DNA from: Pseudomonadota bacterium
GTDB taxonomy: Bacteria; Pseudomonadota; Gammaproteobacteria; Burkholderiales; Ferrovaceae
Direction: 5' to 3'
Assembly: GCA_021808815.1 (NCBI GenBank)
Contig: JAKBAT010000006.1
Coordinates: 1 to 32,012 of the forward strand
DNA length: 32,012 nucleotides
Made by a program: the position numbers and the translations under genes. How positions within the stretch are numbered: position 1 is the stretch's first letter; every line of letters begins with the position of its first letter. The notes beneath the pieces are model-generated. The model had not been told where the DNA came from. It ran no database searches and worked only from the letters and a program-made list of their open reading frames with translations. Of this stretch, positions 1-12,981 are shown piece by piece.

Positions 1-365
1 TCGAATGCAGGTCCGAGCACGCTCCGGGCCGCGCGCACCACCGAGAGCTTGGTGCTGCCCACATCGGTCACGATGGCCGTGGGACTGAGGACCGGCGCTG
101 CCTGGCGCAGGACTTCCTCCATCTGGCCCACTGGTACAGCCAGCATGACCAGGTCGGCATCGCGCACCGCCGCGGCGATGTCATGGGCCGTCTGGTCCAC
201 CACCCCCAGATGCCGGGCCGCCGCCAGGTTCACTTCGTCACGGTCGTATCCGACGATCCGGATATCCCCCACGGCCTCGCGCATGGCCAGGGCAAACGAT
301 CCCCCCATCAGCCCCACACCAATGATGGCAAGCGCGCGCGGGCTGTTGCGGCCGGCATCGGGCAT
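1..365 (-). CDS. tyrA: Prephenate/arogenate dehydrogenase (TyrA), N-terminal part only; truncated by window edge
   Basis: Manual reverse-strand translation from ATG at 365: MPDAGRNSPRALAIIGVGLMGGSFALAMREAVGDIRIVGYDRDEVNLAAARHLGVVDQTAHDI..., a Rossmann GxGxxGG motif typical of TyrA; located directly after hisC. Confidence 0.85.
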   Translation of the reverse strand, partial: MPDAGRNSPRALAIIGVGLMGGSFALAMREAVGDIRIVGYDRDEVNLAAARHLGVVDQTAHDIAAAVRDADLVMLAVPVGQMEEVLRQAAPVLSPTAIVTDVGSTKLSVVRAARSVLGPAF

Positions 366-368
366 GGT

Positions 369-1475
369 TCAGCGTGCCTCCTCATGCAGCGCACACTCGA
401 GCGCCGCGAGGCAGGCGGCATTCTCACCGGGCAGGCCCACGGTCACCCGCAAATGGCGCGGCATGCCATAGGAGGCCACCGGACGCACGATGATTCCCTG
501 TCGCAACAGGGACTGGTAAATGCGTCCCGCATCACCCACTTCCACCGCCATGAAGTTCCCGCAGGAGGGAATGGTGGGCAGCCCCAGCCGGGCGAACCCG
601 GCTTCCAGTTGCGCCATGCCTTCGGCATTCACGGTGCGGGTACGCTCGAGGAAATCGTGATCCCCCAGTGCCGCCTCGGCGGCCACCAGGGCCAGGGCAT
701 TCACATTGAAGGGCTGGCGCACCCGGTTGAGCAGGTCGATCACTTCCGGATGCGCAAGCCCGAACCCCACGCGCAACCCGGCCAGGCCATAGGCCTTCGA
801 GAAAGTGCGGGCAACCAGCAGGTTGGGCAGCCGGGACAGCCACGCCACGGCATCGTAGCGTTGTGCCGGCGCGAGGTACTCGGTATAGGCCTCGTCCAGC
901 ACCACCAGCACCCGTGGCGGGACCTGCTCCAGGGCCTGAAGCAGGGTCGCTCCGTCCAGCAGGGTACCCGTGGGATTGTTGGGATTGGCGAGGAACAGGA
1001 CGCGCGTGTCCGGGCGCAGCGCGGCCAGCATGGCTTCGAGGTCATGGGCAAAGGCCCATGCCGGCACTTCGATGCCCGTGGCGCCCGTTGCCTGGGTCAC
1101 CAGCGGATAGACGGCAAAGGCATGCTCGGAATACACCGCCGAGGACTCCGGCCCCAGGAACGTGCGCGCCACCAGTTCCAGGACATCGTTGGAACCGTTC
1201 CCCAGCACGATGTGCTCCCGCGTCAGGCCAAAGCGTCGGGCCAGCGCGGTCTTGAGGGCGTAGCCGTTCCCGTCGGGATACAGGGCGAGCTCCGGCAGCG
1301 CCGCCCTCACGGCCTCGATGGCCCGGGGACTGGGCCCCAGGGGGTTTTCATTGGAGGCGAGCTTGATGATGCGTTGCAGCCCCAGCTCGCGTTCCAGTTC
1401 GGAAATGGGCTTGCCCGGCTGGTAGGCCGCAATGCTGCGGATATGCTGCGGCACCAGATCGCAGGCCGGCATCAT
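369..1475 (-). CDS. hisC: Histidinol-phosphate aminotransferase
   Basis: ORF 368 aa with KLASNENPLGPSP, LANPNNPTGT, DEAYTEY and RTFSKAYGLAGLRVG (PLP lysine) motifs; start overlaps the pheA stop. Confidence 0.93.
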   Translation of the reverse strand: MMPACDLVPQHIRSIAAYQPGKPISELERELGLQRIIKLASNENPLGPSPRAIEAVRAALPELALYPDGNGYALKTALARRFGLTREHIVLGNGSNDVLELVARTFLGPESSAVYSEHAFAVYPLVTQATGATGIEVPAWAFAHDLEAMLAALRPDTRVLFLANPNNPTGTLLDGATLLQALEQVPPRVLVVLDEAYTEYLAPAQRYDAVAWLSRLPNLLVARTFSKAYGLAGLRVGFGLAHPEVIDLLNRVRQPFNVNALALVAAEAALGDHDFLERTRTVNAEGMAQLEAGFARLGLPTIPSCGNFMAVEVGDAGRIYQSLLRQGIIVRPVASYGMPRHLRVTVGLPGENAACLAALECALHEEAR

Positions 1476-2557
1476 AAGACAGCCACCGGGTACGAGCCCA
1501 ACACCTTGCAGAAGGAGGCCTTGCCGGCAATCTCCCGGATGGCCGCCGCCACCGCAGGATCCTCGCAGTGCCCCTCCACGTCCACGAAGAACACGTACTC
1601 CCAGAGCACCATGCGCGATGGGCGGGATTCCAGGCGGGTCATGCTGACGCCATGTTGCGCCAGTGGCGTCAACAGTTCATGGATGGCCCCGGGACGGTTG
1701 GGCGTGGCAAACACAAGGGAAGTCTTGTCCTGGCCCGAGGGTCCGGGAATTTCCGGGCCCAGCACCAGGAAGCGGGTGGTATTGGAAGCCTCGTCCTCGA
1801 TATCGCCCTGCAGCACGTGCAACCCGAAGCGTTCGCCGGCCAGTTCGCCCGCGATGGCGGCAGCGTCGGAGCGTTCTGCCACCAGCCGGGCGGCTTCGGC
1901 ATTGCTGGCCACCGCCACGCGTTCGGCATGGGGCAAGTGGGCATTGAGCCAATGCTGGCACTGCCCGAGTGATTGCCCGTGGGAGTACACCGTGCGAATG
2001 GCGGACAGGTCGGTCAGCGCGGGGGCGGCAAGCAGCTGGTGGCGAATGCGCAACTGGATTTCCCCGCAGGCTTTCAGCGAGGTTTCGATCATCAGGTCCA
2101 GCGTCCGGCCCACGGCCCCTTCGGTGGAATTTTCCACGGGCACCACGGCAAAATCCGCCTTGCCGGTTTCCGTGGTACGAAACACGTCTTCCAGGGTGGC
2201 ACAACCCACCGTCTGGGCCGCATGGCCAAACTGGCGCACGGCCGCGGCTTCGGAATAGGTGCCTGCGGGCCCCAGGCAGGCCACCGTGACGGGGCGTTCG
2301 AAGGCCAGGCAGGCGGACATGATTTCACGGAACAGGAAAGCCACCGTGTCACCGGACAGGGGACCCGGATTATGCGTGCGCACGCCGCGCAGCACCTGGG
2401 CTTCGCGCTCGGGGCGATACAGCACGCCAGTCTTGAGGCGGCCGATGTCTCCCGCCGCGCGCGCGCGCGCATTGACCAGGCGCAGGATGTCGAGATCGAT
2501 GCGGTCGATCTCTTCGCGCAAGGATTGCAATGTCACTTCTGGTTTACGGTCAGCCAT
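1472..2557 (-). CDS. pheA: Bifunctional chorismate mutase / prephenate dehydratase
   Basis: ORF 361 aa: N-terminal LREEIDRIDLDILRLVNARA chorismate mutase helix, CLGPAGTYSEAA dehydratase motif, C-terminal ACT domain (LESRPSR...YVFFVDVEGH). Confidence 0.95.
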   Translation of the reverse strand: MADRKPEVTLQSLREEIDRIDLDILRLVNARARAAGDIGRLKTGVLYRPEREAQVLRGVRTHNPGPLSGDTVAFLFREIMSACLAFERPVTVACLGPAGTYSEAAAVRQFGHAAQTVGCATLEDVFRTTETGKADFAVVPVENSTEGAVGRTLDLMIETSLKACGEIQLRIRHQLLAAPALTDLSAIRTVYSHGQSLGQCQHWLNAHLPHAERVAVASNAEAARLVAERSDAAAIAGELAGERFGLHVLQGDIEDEASNTTRFLVLGPEIPGPSGQDKTSLVFATPNRPGAIHELLTPLAQHGVSMTRLESRPSRMVLWEYVFFVDVEGHCEDPAVAAAIREIAGKASFCKVLGSYPVAVL

Positions 2558-3629
2558 ATCGACGCTCGAAATCGGACATGAAGTTCACCAGCGCTTTCAC
2601 GCCTTCCACAGGCATAGCATTGTAGAGGGATGCCCGCATCCCGCCTACCACCCTGTGGCCCCGCAGCTGGTGCAGGCCATTCTGGGCCGCCTCCCTGAGA
2701 AACACGCTGTCCAGTGCAGGCGTCGGCAGTTGAAAAGGTACGTTCATGCGCGATCGGTCCTCGCGCCGCACCTGCGTGCGGTAAAACCCGCCAGCATCGA
2801 GAAAATCATACAACAGACCGGATTTCTCGCGGCTGAGCCGTTCCATGGCACGCAACCCGCCCTGGCGCCGAATCCACTGGAACACCAGCCCCGCGACCCA
2901 GATGGTGAAGGTGGGGGGGGTGTTGAGCATGGAATGTGCCTGGGCCTGACGCTGATAGTCCATCAGGAACGGGGTGCCCGGGGCAGCCGGTTTGAGCAGG
3001 TCGTCACGGATGAGGGCAATGCTCAGCCCAGCCGGACCAATGTTTTTCTGGGCCCCGGCGTAAACCAGGCCGAATCTGGAAATATCCATGGGGCGCGACA
3101 GGAAATGGGACGACATGTCCACCACCAGGGGTACCGGGCCCGTGTCCGGCACCCAGAAAAACTCGAGGCCTTCGATCGTTTCGTTGGAACAGTAATGCAC
3201 GTAGGCCGCCCGGGGATCGAGCCGCCATTCGGACTGGGGAGGAATGGCCCCGCATCCGTCACCACGGTTGGATGCCACGATGTTGACGGTGCAGTAACGC
3301 CGCCCCTCCTCGATGGCCCGGGTGGACCAGTGGCCGGTTTCCACATAGTCGGCACGCGGGTTGCCCTGCAGCAGGTTGAGGGGAATCATGTCCCAGTGGG
3401 CGCTCGCCCCTTCCTGGCAGAACACCACCCGGTAATGGTCCGGAAGATCCAGCAACTCGCGCAGGTCCAGTTCCGCCTGGGACAGGATGCCGGCAAACTC
3501 CGGGCTGCGGTGGCTCAGTTCCATGACCGACATTCCGGTGCCGCGCCAGTCAGGCAGCTCCTGCTGTACCTGGGTAATGACTTCCGTGGGGAGCGTGGCT
3601 GGCCCCGCCGAAAAGTTGAAGGCGCGCAT
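2550..3629 (-). CDS. serC: Phosphoserine aminotransferase
   Basis: ORF 359 aa starting MRAFNFSAGPATLPTEVI; YAGAQKNIGPAGLSI PLP-lysine motif. Confidence 0.96.
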   Translation of the reverse strand: MRAFNFSAGPATLPTEVITQVQQELPDWRGTGMSVMELSHRSPEFAGILSQAELDLRELLDLPDHYRVVFCQEGASAHWDMIPLNLLQGNPRADYVETGHWSTRAIEEGRRYCTVNIVASNRGDGCGAIPPQSEWRLDPRAAYVHYCSNETIEGLEFFWVPDTGPVPLVVDMSSHFLSRPMDISRFGLVYAGAQKNIGPAGLSIALIRDDLLKPAAPGTPFLMDYQRQAQAHSMLNTPPTFTIWVAGLVFQWIRRQGGLRAMERLSREKSGLLYDFLDAGGFYRTQVRREDRSRMNVPFQLPTPALDSVFLREAAQNGLHQLRGHRVVGGMRASLYNAMPVEGVKALVNFMSDFERRYG

Positions 3630-3632
3630 GGG

Positions 3633-6206
3633 TCAGCTTTCGACCGGCTCGGATTCGGCTTCCGCCTCGGATTCGGACTCGTCGATGCGACTCAGGGAAA
3701 CGAGTTTCTCCCCCTCGTCCAGGGCAATCAGGGTGACCCCCTGGGTGGCACGGCTCATTTCGCGGATTTCCTGGACGCGGGTGCGGATCAGCACCCCACC
3801 GGTGGTGATCAGCATCAGCTCGTCATCGGGATTGACCAATGCCGCGCTCACCACCTTGCCGTTGCGGACCGACGTCTGGATGGCAATCATGCCCTGCCCG
3901 CCCCGTCCATGGCGTGTGTATTCGGTAATGGGCGTACGCTTGCCGTAACCGTTTTCCGTGGCCGTGAGCACGGACTGGGATTCGTTTTCGGCCACCAGCA
4001 TGGCAATCACGCTCTGTCCCTCGGCCAGGCGCATGCCCCGTACACCGCGTGCCGTGCGCCCCATGGGGCGCACATCCTCTTCGGCAAAGCGCACGGCCTT
4101 GCCCTCATCGGAGAACAGCATGACGTCATGGGCCCCATCCGTGATCGCCACGCCCACCAGGTAATCGCCCGGATCAAGGTCGACGGCGATGATGCCCGCC
4201 GCGCGCGGGCGGGAGAAATCAGTGAGCGGCGTTTTCTTGACGGTACCCAGGGCGGTGGACATGAACACGAAATGCTGGGCATCGAATTCTTTCACCGGCA
4301 GGATGGCATTGATTTTTTCACCTTCATCCAGCGACAGCAGGTTGATGATGGGTTTGCCTCGGCTGGTGCGGTTGCCCGCCGGCACGTTGAACACGCGCAA
4401 CCAGTAAACCCGCCCATGGCTGGAGAAGCACAGGATGTGGTCGTGGGTATTGGCCACGAACAACCGCTCGATGAAGTCGTCTTCCTTGGTGGCGGCTGCC
4501 TGCTTGCCCCTTCCGCCACGGCGCTGGGCCCGGTAATCGGCCACCGGCTGGGATTTGATGTAGCCGCCATGGGACAGTGTCACCACCACCTCTTCCGGCG
4601 TGATCAGGTCCTCGTAATCCAGGTCTTCCGCGTTTTCCACGATTTCACTGCGGCGCGCATCACCAAAGGTGGCCTTGATGGCCGCGAGCTCGTCCGAAAT
4701 GATGCGGCTGATGCGTTCGGGATGGGCAAGGATGTCGAGCAGGTCGGCAATGCGCACCATCACCTCGCGGTATTCGTCGAGGATTTTTTCCTGTTCGAGC
4801 CCGGTCAGGCGCTGCAACTGCATTTCCAGGATGGCCACCGCCTGGGTTTCGGAAAGGTGGTAACCGTCGGCCTGCTGGCCGAACATGGGGGCAAGCCCTG
4901 CGGGACGCGACGCGCTTTCCGGGGCCCGGGCCAACATCTCCTGCACCAGCGATGAGGGCCAGGCGCGTGCCATCAGGGCATCCCGGGCCACTGGGCGGGA
5001 AGCGGAAGCCTTGATCAGGGCAATGATCTCGTCCACGTTGGACAACGCCACCGCCAGGCCCTCGAGGATATGGGCCCGCTCCCGCGCCTTGTTCAGGTCG
5101 AATACGGTACGCCGGGTGACCACTTCGCGCCGGTGGCGCAGGAACGCCTCGAGGAACTGCTTGAGGTTGAGCAGGCGCGGCTGGTTATCCACCAGGGCCA
5201 CCATGTTCATGCCGAAGGATTCCTGCAACTGTGTTTGCTTGAAAAGATTGTTGAGCACCACTTCCGGCAGCTCGCCACGCTTGAGCTCGATGACCATGCG
5301 CATGCCCGACTTGTCGGACTCGTCGCGCAGGTCGGAAATGCCTTCGATGCGCTTCTCGCGCACCAGCTCCGCAATCTTGATGATGAGATTGGCCTTGTTG
5401 ACCTGGTAGGGCAGCTCGTCCACGATGATGGCCTGCCGGCCATTACCCTTTTCGATCTCCTCCACGTGCGTGCGGGAACGCATCAACACCCGTCCGCGCC
5501 CGGTGAGGTAGCCCTCGCGGACCGAGGCCGTGCCATAAATGATGCCACGCGTGGGGAAGTCGGGCGCCGGAATGATGGCAATCAGGTCCTCGATACGGAT
5601 GTCCGGATTGGCCAGCAGTGCCTGGCAGGCATCCACCACTTCGCCGAGGTTATGCGGAGGGATGTTGGTGGCCATGCCCACGGCAATGCCGGAAGACCCG
5701 TTGACCAGCAGGTTGGGAAAACGGGCCGGGAGGATCAGGGGTTCCTTTTCCGAGCCGTCGTAATTGGGCCCGAAATCCACCGTATTGCGATCGATGTCCG
5801 CCAGGAGCTCGTGCGTGATGCGGGCCATGCGGATTTCCGTGTAACGCATGGCAGCCGGGTTGTCTCCATCCACCGAACCGAAATTGCCCTGTCCATCCAC
5901 CAGCGGGTAGCGCAGGGAGAAATCCTGTGCCATGCGCACGATGGCATCGTAGACCGCCGTGTCGCCATGGGGATGGTACTTACCGATCACGTCCCCCACG
6001 ATGCGGGCTGACTTCTTGTAGGGCTTGTTGAAGTCGTTGGACAGCTCGTGCATGGCATAGAGCACGCGCCGGTGCACCGGCTTGAGCCCGTCGCGCACAT
6101 CCGGCAACGCCCGCCCCACGATGACGCTCATGGCGTATTCCAGGTAGGAACGGCGCATCTCGTCTTCGAGGCTGACGGGGAGGGTTTCCTTGGCAAATGA
6201 AGTCAT
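3633..6206 (-). CDS. gyrA: DNA gyrase subunit A
   Basis: ORF 857 aa with [65 protein letters not shown] and a C-terminal beta-pinwheel region with acidic tail. Confidence 0.98.
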   Translation of the reverse strand: MTSFAKETLPVSLEDEMRRSYLEYAMSVIVGRALPDVRDGLKPVHRRVLYAMHELSNDFNKPYKKSARIVGDVIGKYHPHGDTAVYDAIVRMAQDFSLRYPLVDGQGNFGSVDGDNPAAMRYTEIRMARITHELLADIDRNTVDFGPNYDGSEKEPLILPARFPNLLVNGSSGIAVGMATNIPPHNLGEVVDACQALLANPDIRIEDLIAIIPAPDFPTRGIIYGTASVREGYLTGRGRVLMRSRTHVEEIEKGNGRQAIIVDELPYQVNKANLIIKIAELVREKRIEGISDLRDESDKSGMRMVIELKRGELPEVVLNNLFKQTQLQESFGMNMVALVDNQPRLLNLKQFLEAFLRHRREVVTRRTVFDLNKARERAHILEGLAVALSNVDEIIALIKASASRPVARDALMARAWPSSLVQEMLARAPESASRPAGLAPMFGQQADGYHLSETQAVAILEMQLQRLTGLEQEKILDEYREVMVRIADLLDILAHPERISRIISDELAAIKATFGDARRSEIVENAEDLDYEDLITPEEVVVTLSHGGYIKSQPVADYRAQRRGGRGKQAAATKEDDFIERLFVANTHDHILCFSSHGRVYWLRVFNVPAGNRTSRGKPIINLLSLDEGEKINAILPVKEFDAQHFVFMSTALGTVKKTPLTDFSRPRAAGIIAVDLDPGDYLVGVAITDGAHDVMLFSDEGKAVRFAEEDVRPMGRTARGVRGMRLAEGQSVIAMLVAENESQSVLTATENGYGKRTPITEYTRHGRGGQGMIAIQTSVRNGKVVSAALVNPDDELMLITTGGVLIRTRVQEIREMSRATQGVTLIALDEGEKLVSLSRIDESESEAEAESEPVES

Positions 6207-6287
6207 AGGGCAGCGCGCGGGGGGTGAGGAATTATTGGGAAATCAAATCGTGAAATGTTATCACAACCTGAGCTTGCCATAATCCAT

Positions 6288-6293
6288 TATAAT
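6288..6293 (+). promoter_or_regulatory. Possible sigma70-type -10 hexamer (TATAAT) upstream of the ompA-like gene
   Basis: Perfect TATAAT in the AT-rich gyrA/ompA divergent intergenic region; no convincing -35 at canonical spacing. Confidence 0.3.
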
Positions 6294-6373
6294 TTTATCG
6301 CTCGATAACTGGCGATGATCCAGGAAACCATCCCAACAACAATCAATATCGTCCTACACGGAGACCAACCATC

Positions 6374-7030
6374 ATGAAACCGCTCAAGACCCGCCATCCC
6401 GTCCTGCAGACCAGCCTTGCCCTGTCGTTCCTGGCACTTTCCGCCGTGGCATTGGCCGATCCCGGCTACCCTGCCCTGGTGCACTCAACCGATGGCCAGG
6501 TGGTGCGCGACAATTACGGCGAATGCTGGGGCACAGGAACGAATGACATGACCATGCACCCCACCACCGAGTGTGGCCAGGCCGCCCCAGTAGCCCCCAA
6601 AGCTGCTCCGGCCCCTGCCCCCGTGGCAGCAGCAGCCCCGATGGCTCCGGCCCCCGCTCCGGTGGCCAAGGCCCCTGACATCACCCTCTCGGCGGATGCC
6701 CTGTTCGATTTCAACAAGTCGGTGCTGAAACCCGAAGGTAAAACCGCCATCGACAATGAACTCAAGCGCACCAAGTTTGAGGGTGGCGGCGTCGGCGTCC
6801 GCTCCATCAAGGTCGTGGGCAACACCGATTCCATCGGCTCCGCCGCATACAACCAGAAACTGTCCGAGCGACGTGCCAATGCCGTCAAGGATTACCTGGT
6901 GAGCAAAGGCGTTCCGGCCGACAAGATCCAAACCGAAGGCCATGGCCTGCGGGATCCCGTGGCCAGCAACAAGACCAAGGAAGGCCGTGCCAAGAACCGT
7001 CGTGCCGACATCTGGTTTGAAACCAAGTAA
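6374..7030 (+). CDS. OmpA-family protein (signal peptide, Pro/Ala-rich linker, C-terminal OmpA peptidoglycan-binding domain)
   Basis: ORF 218 aa; [26 protein letters not shown] linker; [14 protein letters not shown]... and [27 protein letters not shown]...[10 protein letters not shown] OmpA-domain motif. Confidence 0.88.
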   Translation: MKPLKTRHPVLQTSLALSFLALSAVALADPGYPALVHSTDGQVVRDNYGECWGTGTNDMTMHPTTECGQAAPVAPKAAPAPAPVAAAAPMAPAPAPVAKAPDITLSADALFDFNKSVLKPEGKTAIDNELKRTKFEGGGVGVRSIKVVGNTDSIGSAAYNQKLSERRANAVKDYLVSKGVPADKIQTEGHGLRDPVASNKTKEGRAKNRRADIWFETK

Positions 7031-7718
7031 CCTCGATCCTGCCGAACTCGCCAAGTTCAGTGCGCTGGCCCACCGCTGGTGGGATTCCCAGAGCGAGTTC
7101 AAACCCCTGCATGACATCAATCCGCTCCGACTGGAGTGGATTGATGCCCATGCCGGCCTCTCCGGCAAGCGCGTGGTGGATGTGGGCTGCGGCGGGGGCA
7201 TCCTGACGGAGGCCATGGCACGAGCCGGTGCCCAGGTCACGGGCATCGACCTCGCGGAAAAACCCCTGGGCGTGGCCCGGCTCCACCTGCTGGAAAGCGG
7301 CCTGCAGGCCGACTACCGCCTCGTCAGTGCGGAAGCGCTGGCCGAGGAAGAGCCCGGCGGGTTCGATGTGGTGACCTGCATGGAAATGCTGGAACACGTG
7401 CCCCAGCCGGAGAGTACCCTGCGTGCCTGTGCCGCGCTGCTCAAACCCGGCGGGCATGCTTTCTTCTCGACGCTCAACCGCAATCCGAAAGCCTATGCCA
7501 TGGCCGTGATCGGTGCCGAGTACGTGCTGAGGTTGCTGCCCCGTGGTACCCATGATTACGAACGGTTCATCAAGCCTTCCGAACTGGCACGCATGGCCCG
7601 CGCCAGCGGCCTGACCCTGCAACATCTCAGCGGCCTGCAGTATCGGCCAATTTCCAGAACCTACCGGTTGGGGCAGGACGCCAGCGTCAATTACCTGGTG
7701 CACTGCACGCGCACGTGA
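7017..7718 (+). CDS. ubiG: Ubiquinone biosynthesis O-methyltransferase (UbiG); start uncertain, likely TTG at about 7017
   Basis: [36 protein letters not shown] and [25 protein letters not shown] are diagnostic of UbiG; the supplied ORF start (6942) lies deep inside ompA. Confidence 0.92.
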   Translation: MKPSNLDPAELAKFSALAHRWWDSQSEFKPLHDINPLRLEWIDAHAGLSGKRVVDVGCGGGILTEAMARAGAQVTGIDLAEKPLGVARLHLLESGLQADYRLVSAEALAEEEPGGFDVVTCMEMLEHVPQPESTLRACAALLKPGGHAFFSTLNRNPKAYAMAVIGAEYVLRLLPRGTHDYERFIKPSELARMARASGLTLQHLSGLQYRPISRTYRLGQDASVNYLVHCTRT

Positions 7719-8374
7719 TCCAAGGCATCCTGTTCGACCTGGACGGCACCCTTGCGGATACCGCCCCTGACCTGGGGTTTGCCCTCAACACCCTGCTTGA
7801 GCGCTATGACCGCCCTCCCGTCTCCCTGGATGTGCTGCGCACCCGCGCCTCGCAGGGTGCCCGCGGGTTGCTGGAAGCCGGGTTCGGCATCCAGCCGGGG
7901 GCACCTTTTTTCGACGAATTGCGCGATGAGTTCCTGGCGCTCTACCGGGACAACCTGTGCCGCAGGACCACCCTCTTCGCAGGCGTCGCCTCCCTGCTTG
8001 AGGCGCTGGACGCCCGGGCAATGCCCTGGGGGATCGTCACCAACAAGCTGGCGCAGTTCACGCAACCGCTGGTGGCCCAGCTGGGACTGGCAGACCGCGC
8101 AGCCTGCATCGTGAGCGGGGATACCTACGCCAAACCCAAACCCTATCCCGATCCCCTGCTGGGTGCGGCACGCGAGCTGGAACTCGCACCCGGGACACTG
8201 CTCTACGTGGGGGACGACGAACGGGACATGCAGGCCGCCCAGGCCGCCGGGATGGGGGGCATCGTGGCCCGTTACGGTTACCTTGGCAATGGCACCCCCC
8301 CCGAAACCTGGCATGCCCTCGGCTGGATCGACAAACCCCATGAACTCATGCAATTCCTCCATGACCGTGACTGA
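7715..8374 (+). CDS. gph: Phosphoglycolate phosphatase-like HAD hydrolase
   Basis: GTG-start ORF 219 aa: [42 protein letters not shown] motifs; start overlaps ubiG stop. Confidence 0.88.
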   Translation: MIQGILFDLDGTLADTAPDLGFALNTLLERYDRPPVSLDVLRTRASQGARGLLEAGFGIQPGAPFFDELRDEFLALYRDNLCRRTTLFAGVASLLEALDARAMPWGIVTNKLAQFTQPLVAQLGLADRAACIVSGDTYAKPKPYPDPLLGAARELELAPGTLLYVGDDERDMQAAQAAGMGGIVARYGYLGNGTPPETWHALGWIDKPHELMQFLHDRD

Positions 8375-9626
8375 AGGACGCACGCCCGAACTGCTCGCCC
8401 CCTGCGGCTCCCTTGAGATGCTGGAGACGGCCCTGCACTTCGGGGCCGATGCCGTGTATGCCGGGCAACCCCGCTACAGCTTGAGGGTCCGCAACAACGA
8501 TTTCGGGCGCCTCGAACAGCTCGCGGAAGGGATTCGGCGCACCCACGCCCTGGGCCGGCAGTTTTACCTGGTGAGCAACCTCCTGCCCCACAATGCCAAG
8601 GTGAAAACCTTCCTGGCGGACATGGCACCGGCCGTCGCCCTGCGGCCCGATGCCCTCATCATGTCCGACCCCGGCCTCATCATGATGGCGCGGGAACAAT
8701 GGCCGGACATGCCCATTCACCTCTCGGTCCAGGCCAATACCCTCAATTCCCCTTCCGTGCGCTTCTGGCAGCGCATGGGCATCGCGCGCATCATCCTGTC
8801 GCGCGAACTGTCGCTGGAGGAAATTGCCGAAATCCGCCAGGACTGCCCGGACATGGGACTGGAAGTGTTCGTGCATGGGGCCCTGTGCATCGCCTATTCC
8901 GGCCGCTGCCTGCTCTCCGGTTACTTCAACCACCGTGATCCCAACCAGGGCACCTGCACCAACTCCTGCCGCTGGAATTACGAAGTCAAGCCGGCACAGG
9001 CCTCTGCCGACGGCGACCTGTACCTGCTGGAAGAATCCGAACGCCCCGGGCAACTCATGCCCATCGAAGAGGACGAGCACGGCACCTACGTGCTCAATTC
9101 CAAGGATTTGCGGGCCATCGAACACGTGCAGCGGCTGGTGGCCCTGGGCATCGACTCGCTCAAGATCGAAGGGCGGACCAAGTCCGCCTACTACGTGGCG
9201 CGCACCTGCCAGTCCTATCGCCAGGCCATTGACGATGCCTGTGCCGGACGTCCCTTCGACCCGCACCTGCTGGGAGCCCTGGAAGGCCTGGCCAACCGCG
9301 GCTATACGGCTGGCTTCTACGAACGCCACCCCGACCAGGACTACCAGAATTATTTACGGGGTCATTCCGAATCGAGCCGCAGCCTGTACGTGGGCGACGT
9401 GGTGGGCTATACGCCAGAGGGCCTGGCCCGGGTCGCCGTGAAGAACCGCTTTGCCGTGGGGGACCGGCTGGAAATCATACACCCGGGCGGAAATCGGGAA
9501 TTCCGCCTGGAAACCTTGCAGGACCGGGAGGGGCTGCCTACCGAGGTGGCCCCCGGCAGCGGACATGAAGTGCGCCTGCCCCTTCCTGCCGGGCTGGAGC
9601 GGGCGTTCATTGCCCGCTTTCTCTGA
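8361..9626 (+). CDS. trhP: Peptidase U32 family protein, TrhP/YegQ-like tRNA hydroxylation protein
   Basis: [55 protein letters not shown]...NQGTCTNSCRWNY is the U32 signature; start trimmed from the supplied ORF (8163). Confidence 0.85.
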   Translation: MTVTEGRTPELLAPCGSLEMLETALHFGADAVYAGQPRYSLRVRNNDFGRLEQLAEGIRRTHALGRQFYLVSNLLPHNAKVKTFLADMAPAVALRPDALIMSDPGLIMMAREQWPDMPIHLSVQANTLNSPSVRFWQRMGIARIILSRELSLEEIAEIRQDCPDMGLEVFVHGALCIAYSGRCLLSGYFNHRDPNQGTCTNSCRWNYEVKPAQASADGDLYLLEESERPGQLMPIEEDEHGTYVLNSKDLRAIEHVQRLVALGIDSLKIEGRTKSAYYVARTCQSYRQAIDDACAGRPFDPHLLGALEGLANRGYTAGFYERHPDQDYQNYLRGHSESSRSLYVGDVVGYTPEGLARVAVKNRFAVGDRLEIIHPGGNREFRLETLQDREGLPTEVAPGSGHEVRLPLPAGLERAFIARFL

Positions 9627-9659
9627 CAATGACGTGTATTCGCACCACATGCCAGCGTT

Positions 9660-9995
9660 TCAGGCGCCGCGACGGATATCCTTGTTCATTTTCAGGGCCA
9701 GCGTACCCACACTGCCGCCATTGAAGGCCTGCTGGTAGCCCAGCTGGCGCATGACCGACAAGGCGTGCCCGGAGCGGGCCCCCGAGCGGCAGTACAGGAT
9801 GACCGGGGTATTCTTGTCCGGCACCACCCGATGGATGTCATGGTTGAACCGGTCAAGCGGCAGGTTGAAGGCGCCGTCGATGTGCCCCGACATGAATTCC
9901 GTGTGGCTGCGCACATCGATCAGGCGAGCATCCTGGGGCAGGTCAACGGCATCCCGGCCGCTGATGGCCCCCATGAAATGTGAAAAAAAACCCAT
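9660..9995 (-). CDS. Rhodanese-like domain protein
   Basis: ORF 111 aa: LIDVRSHTEFMSGHIDGAFNLPL and active-site CRSGAR. Confidence 0.92.
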   Translation of the reverse strand: MGFFSHFMGAISGRDAVDLPQDARLIDVRSHTEFMSGHIDGAFNLPLDRFNHDIHRVVPDKNTPVILYCRSGARSGHALSVMRQLGYQQAFNGGSVGTLALKMNKDIRRGA

Positions 9996-10016
9996 TGCGT
10001 CGTACTCCCCAGTCCT

Positions 10017-12771
<2,755 letters not shown>

Positions 12772-12778
<7 letters not shown>

Positions 12779-12981
12779 CCGGCAGGCAAGCCCAATTTGC
12801 GCAACAGGGTTTCCATCAGACACCAGCGGGTGAGTCCGCTTTGCAGTATGTTCGCTCCCACGAACGCCGTAAATGCCAGCCACCACTGACTCAGGAACAG
12901 GGGGCTGCCTTGCACGCCCAATGCCAACGAAATCAGTATAAAACTCCCTGCAATAACATGCACCAGTCGCCATGAAGTCAT
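12772..12981 (-). CDS. Small membrane protein resembling DUF2892 (YgaP-type transmembrane domain)
   Basis: 69 aa: two hydrophobic helices (VHVIAGSFILISLALGV; WWLAFTAFVGANILQSGLTRWCLMETLLRKLG); overlaps the RND stop by 4 nt and the tolC-like start by 7 nt. Confidence 0.8.

Noticed and set aside
183-4955. Two back-to-back long plus-strand ORFs (691 and 898 aa)
   Set aside because: Antisense shadows of tyrA/hisC/pheA/serC/gyrA; no recognisable domains, and the sense strand is fully explained.
5800-6206. Quinolone-resistance substitution in gyrA (Thr in [11 protein letters not shown] where E. coli has Ser83)
   Set aside because: Thr is the natural wild-type residue at this position in many proteobacteria, and the Asp87-equivalent is retained.
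6580-6680. GCCCC/GCTCC repeat in the ompA-like gene as a mobile or regulatory repeat
   Set aside because: It is the Pro/Ala-rich linker coding sequence common in OmpA-like proteins.
9627-9659. Terminator between the convergent trhP-like and rhodanese genes
   Set aside because: Only 33 nt and no convincing stem-loop plus T-tract.
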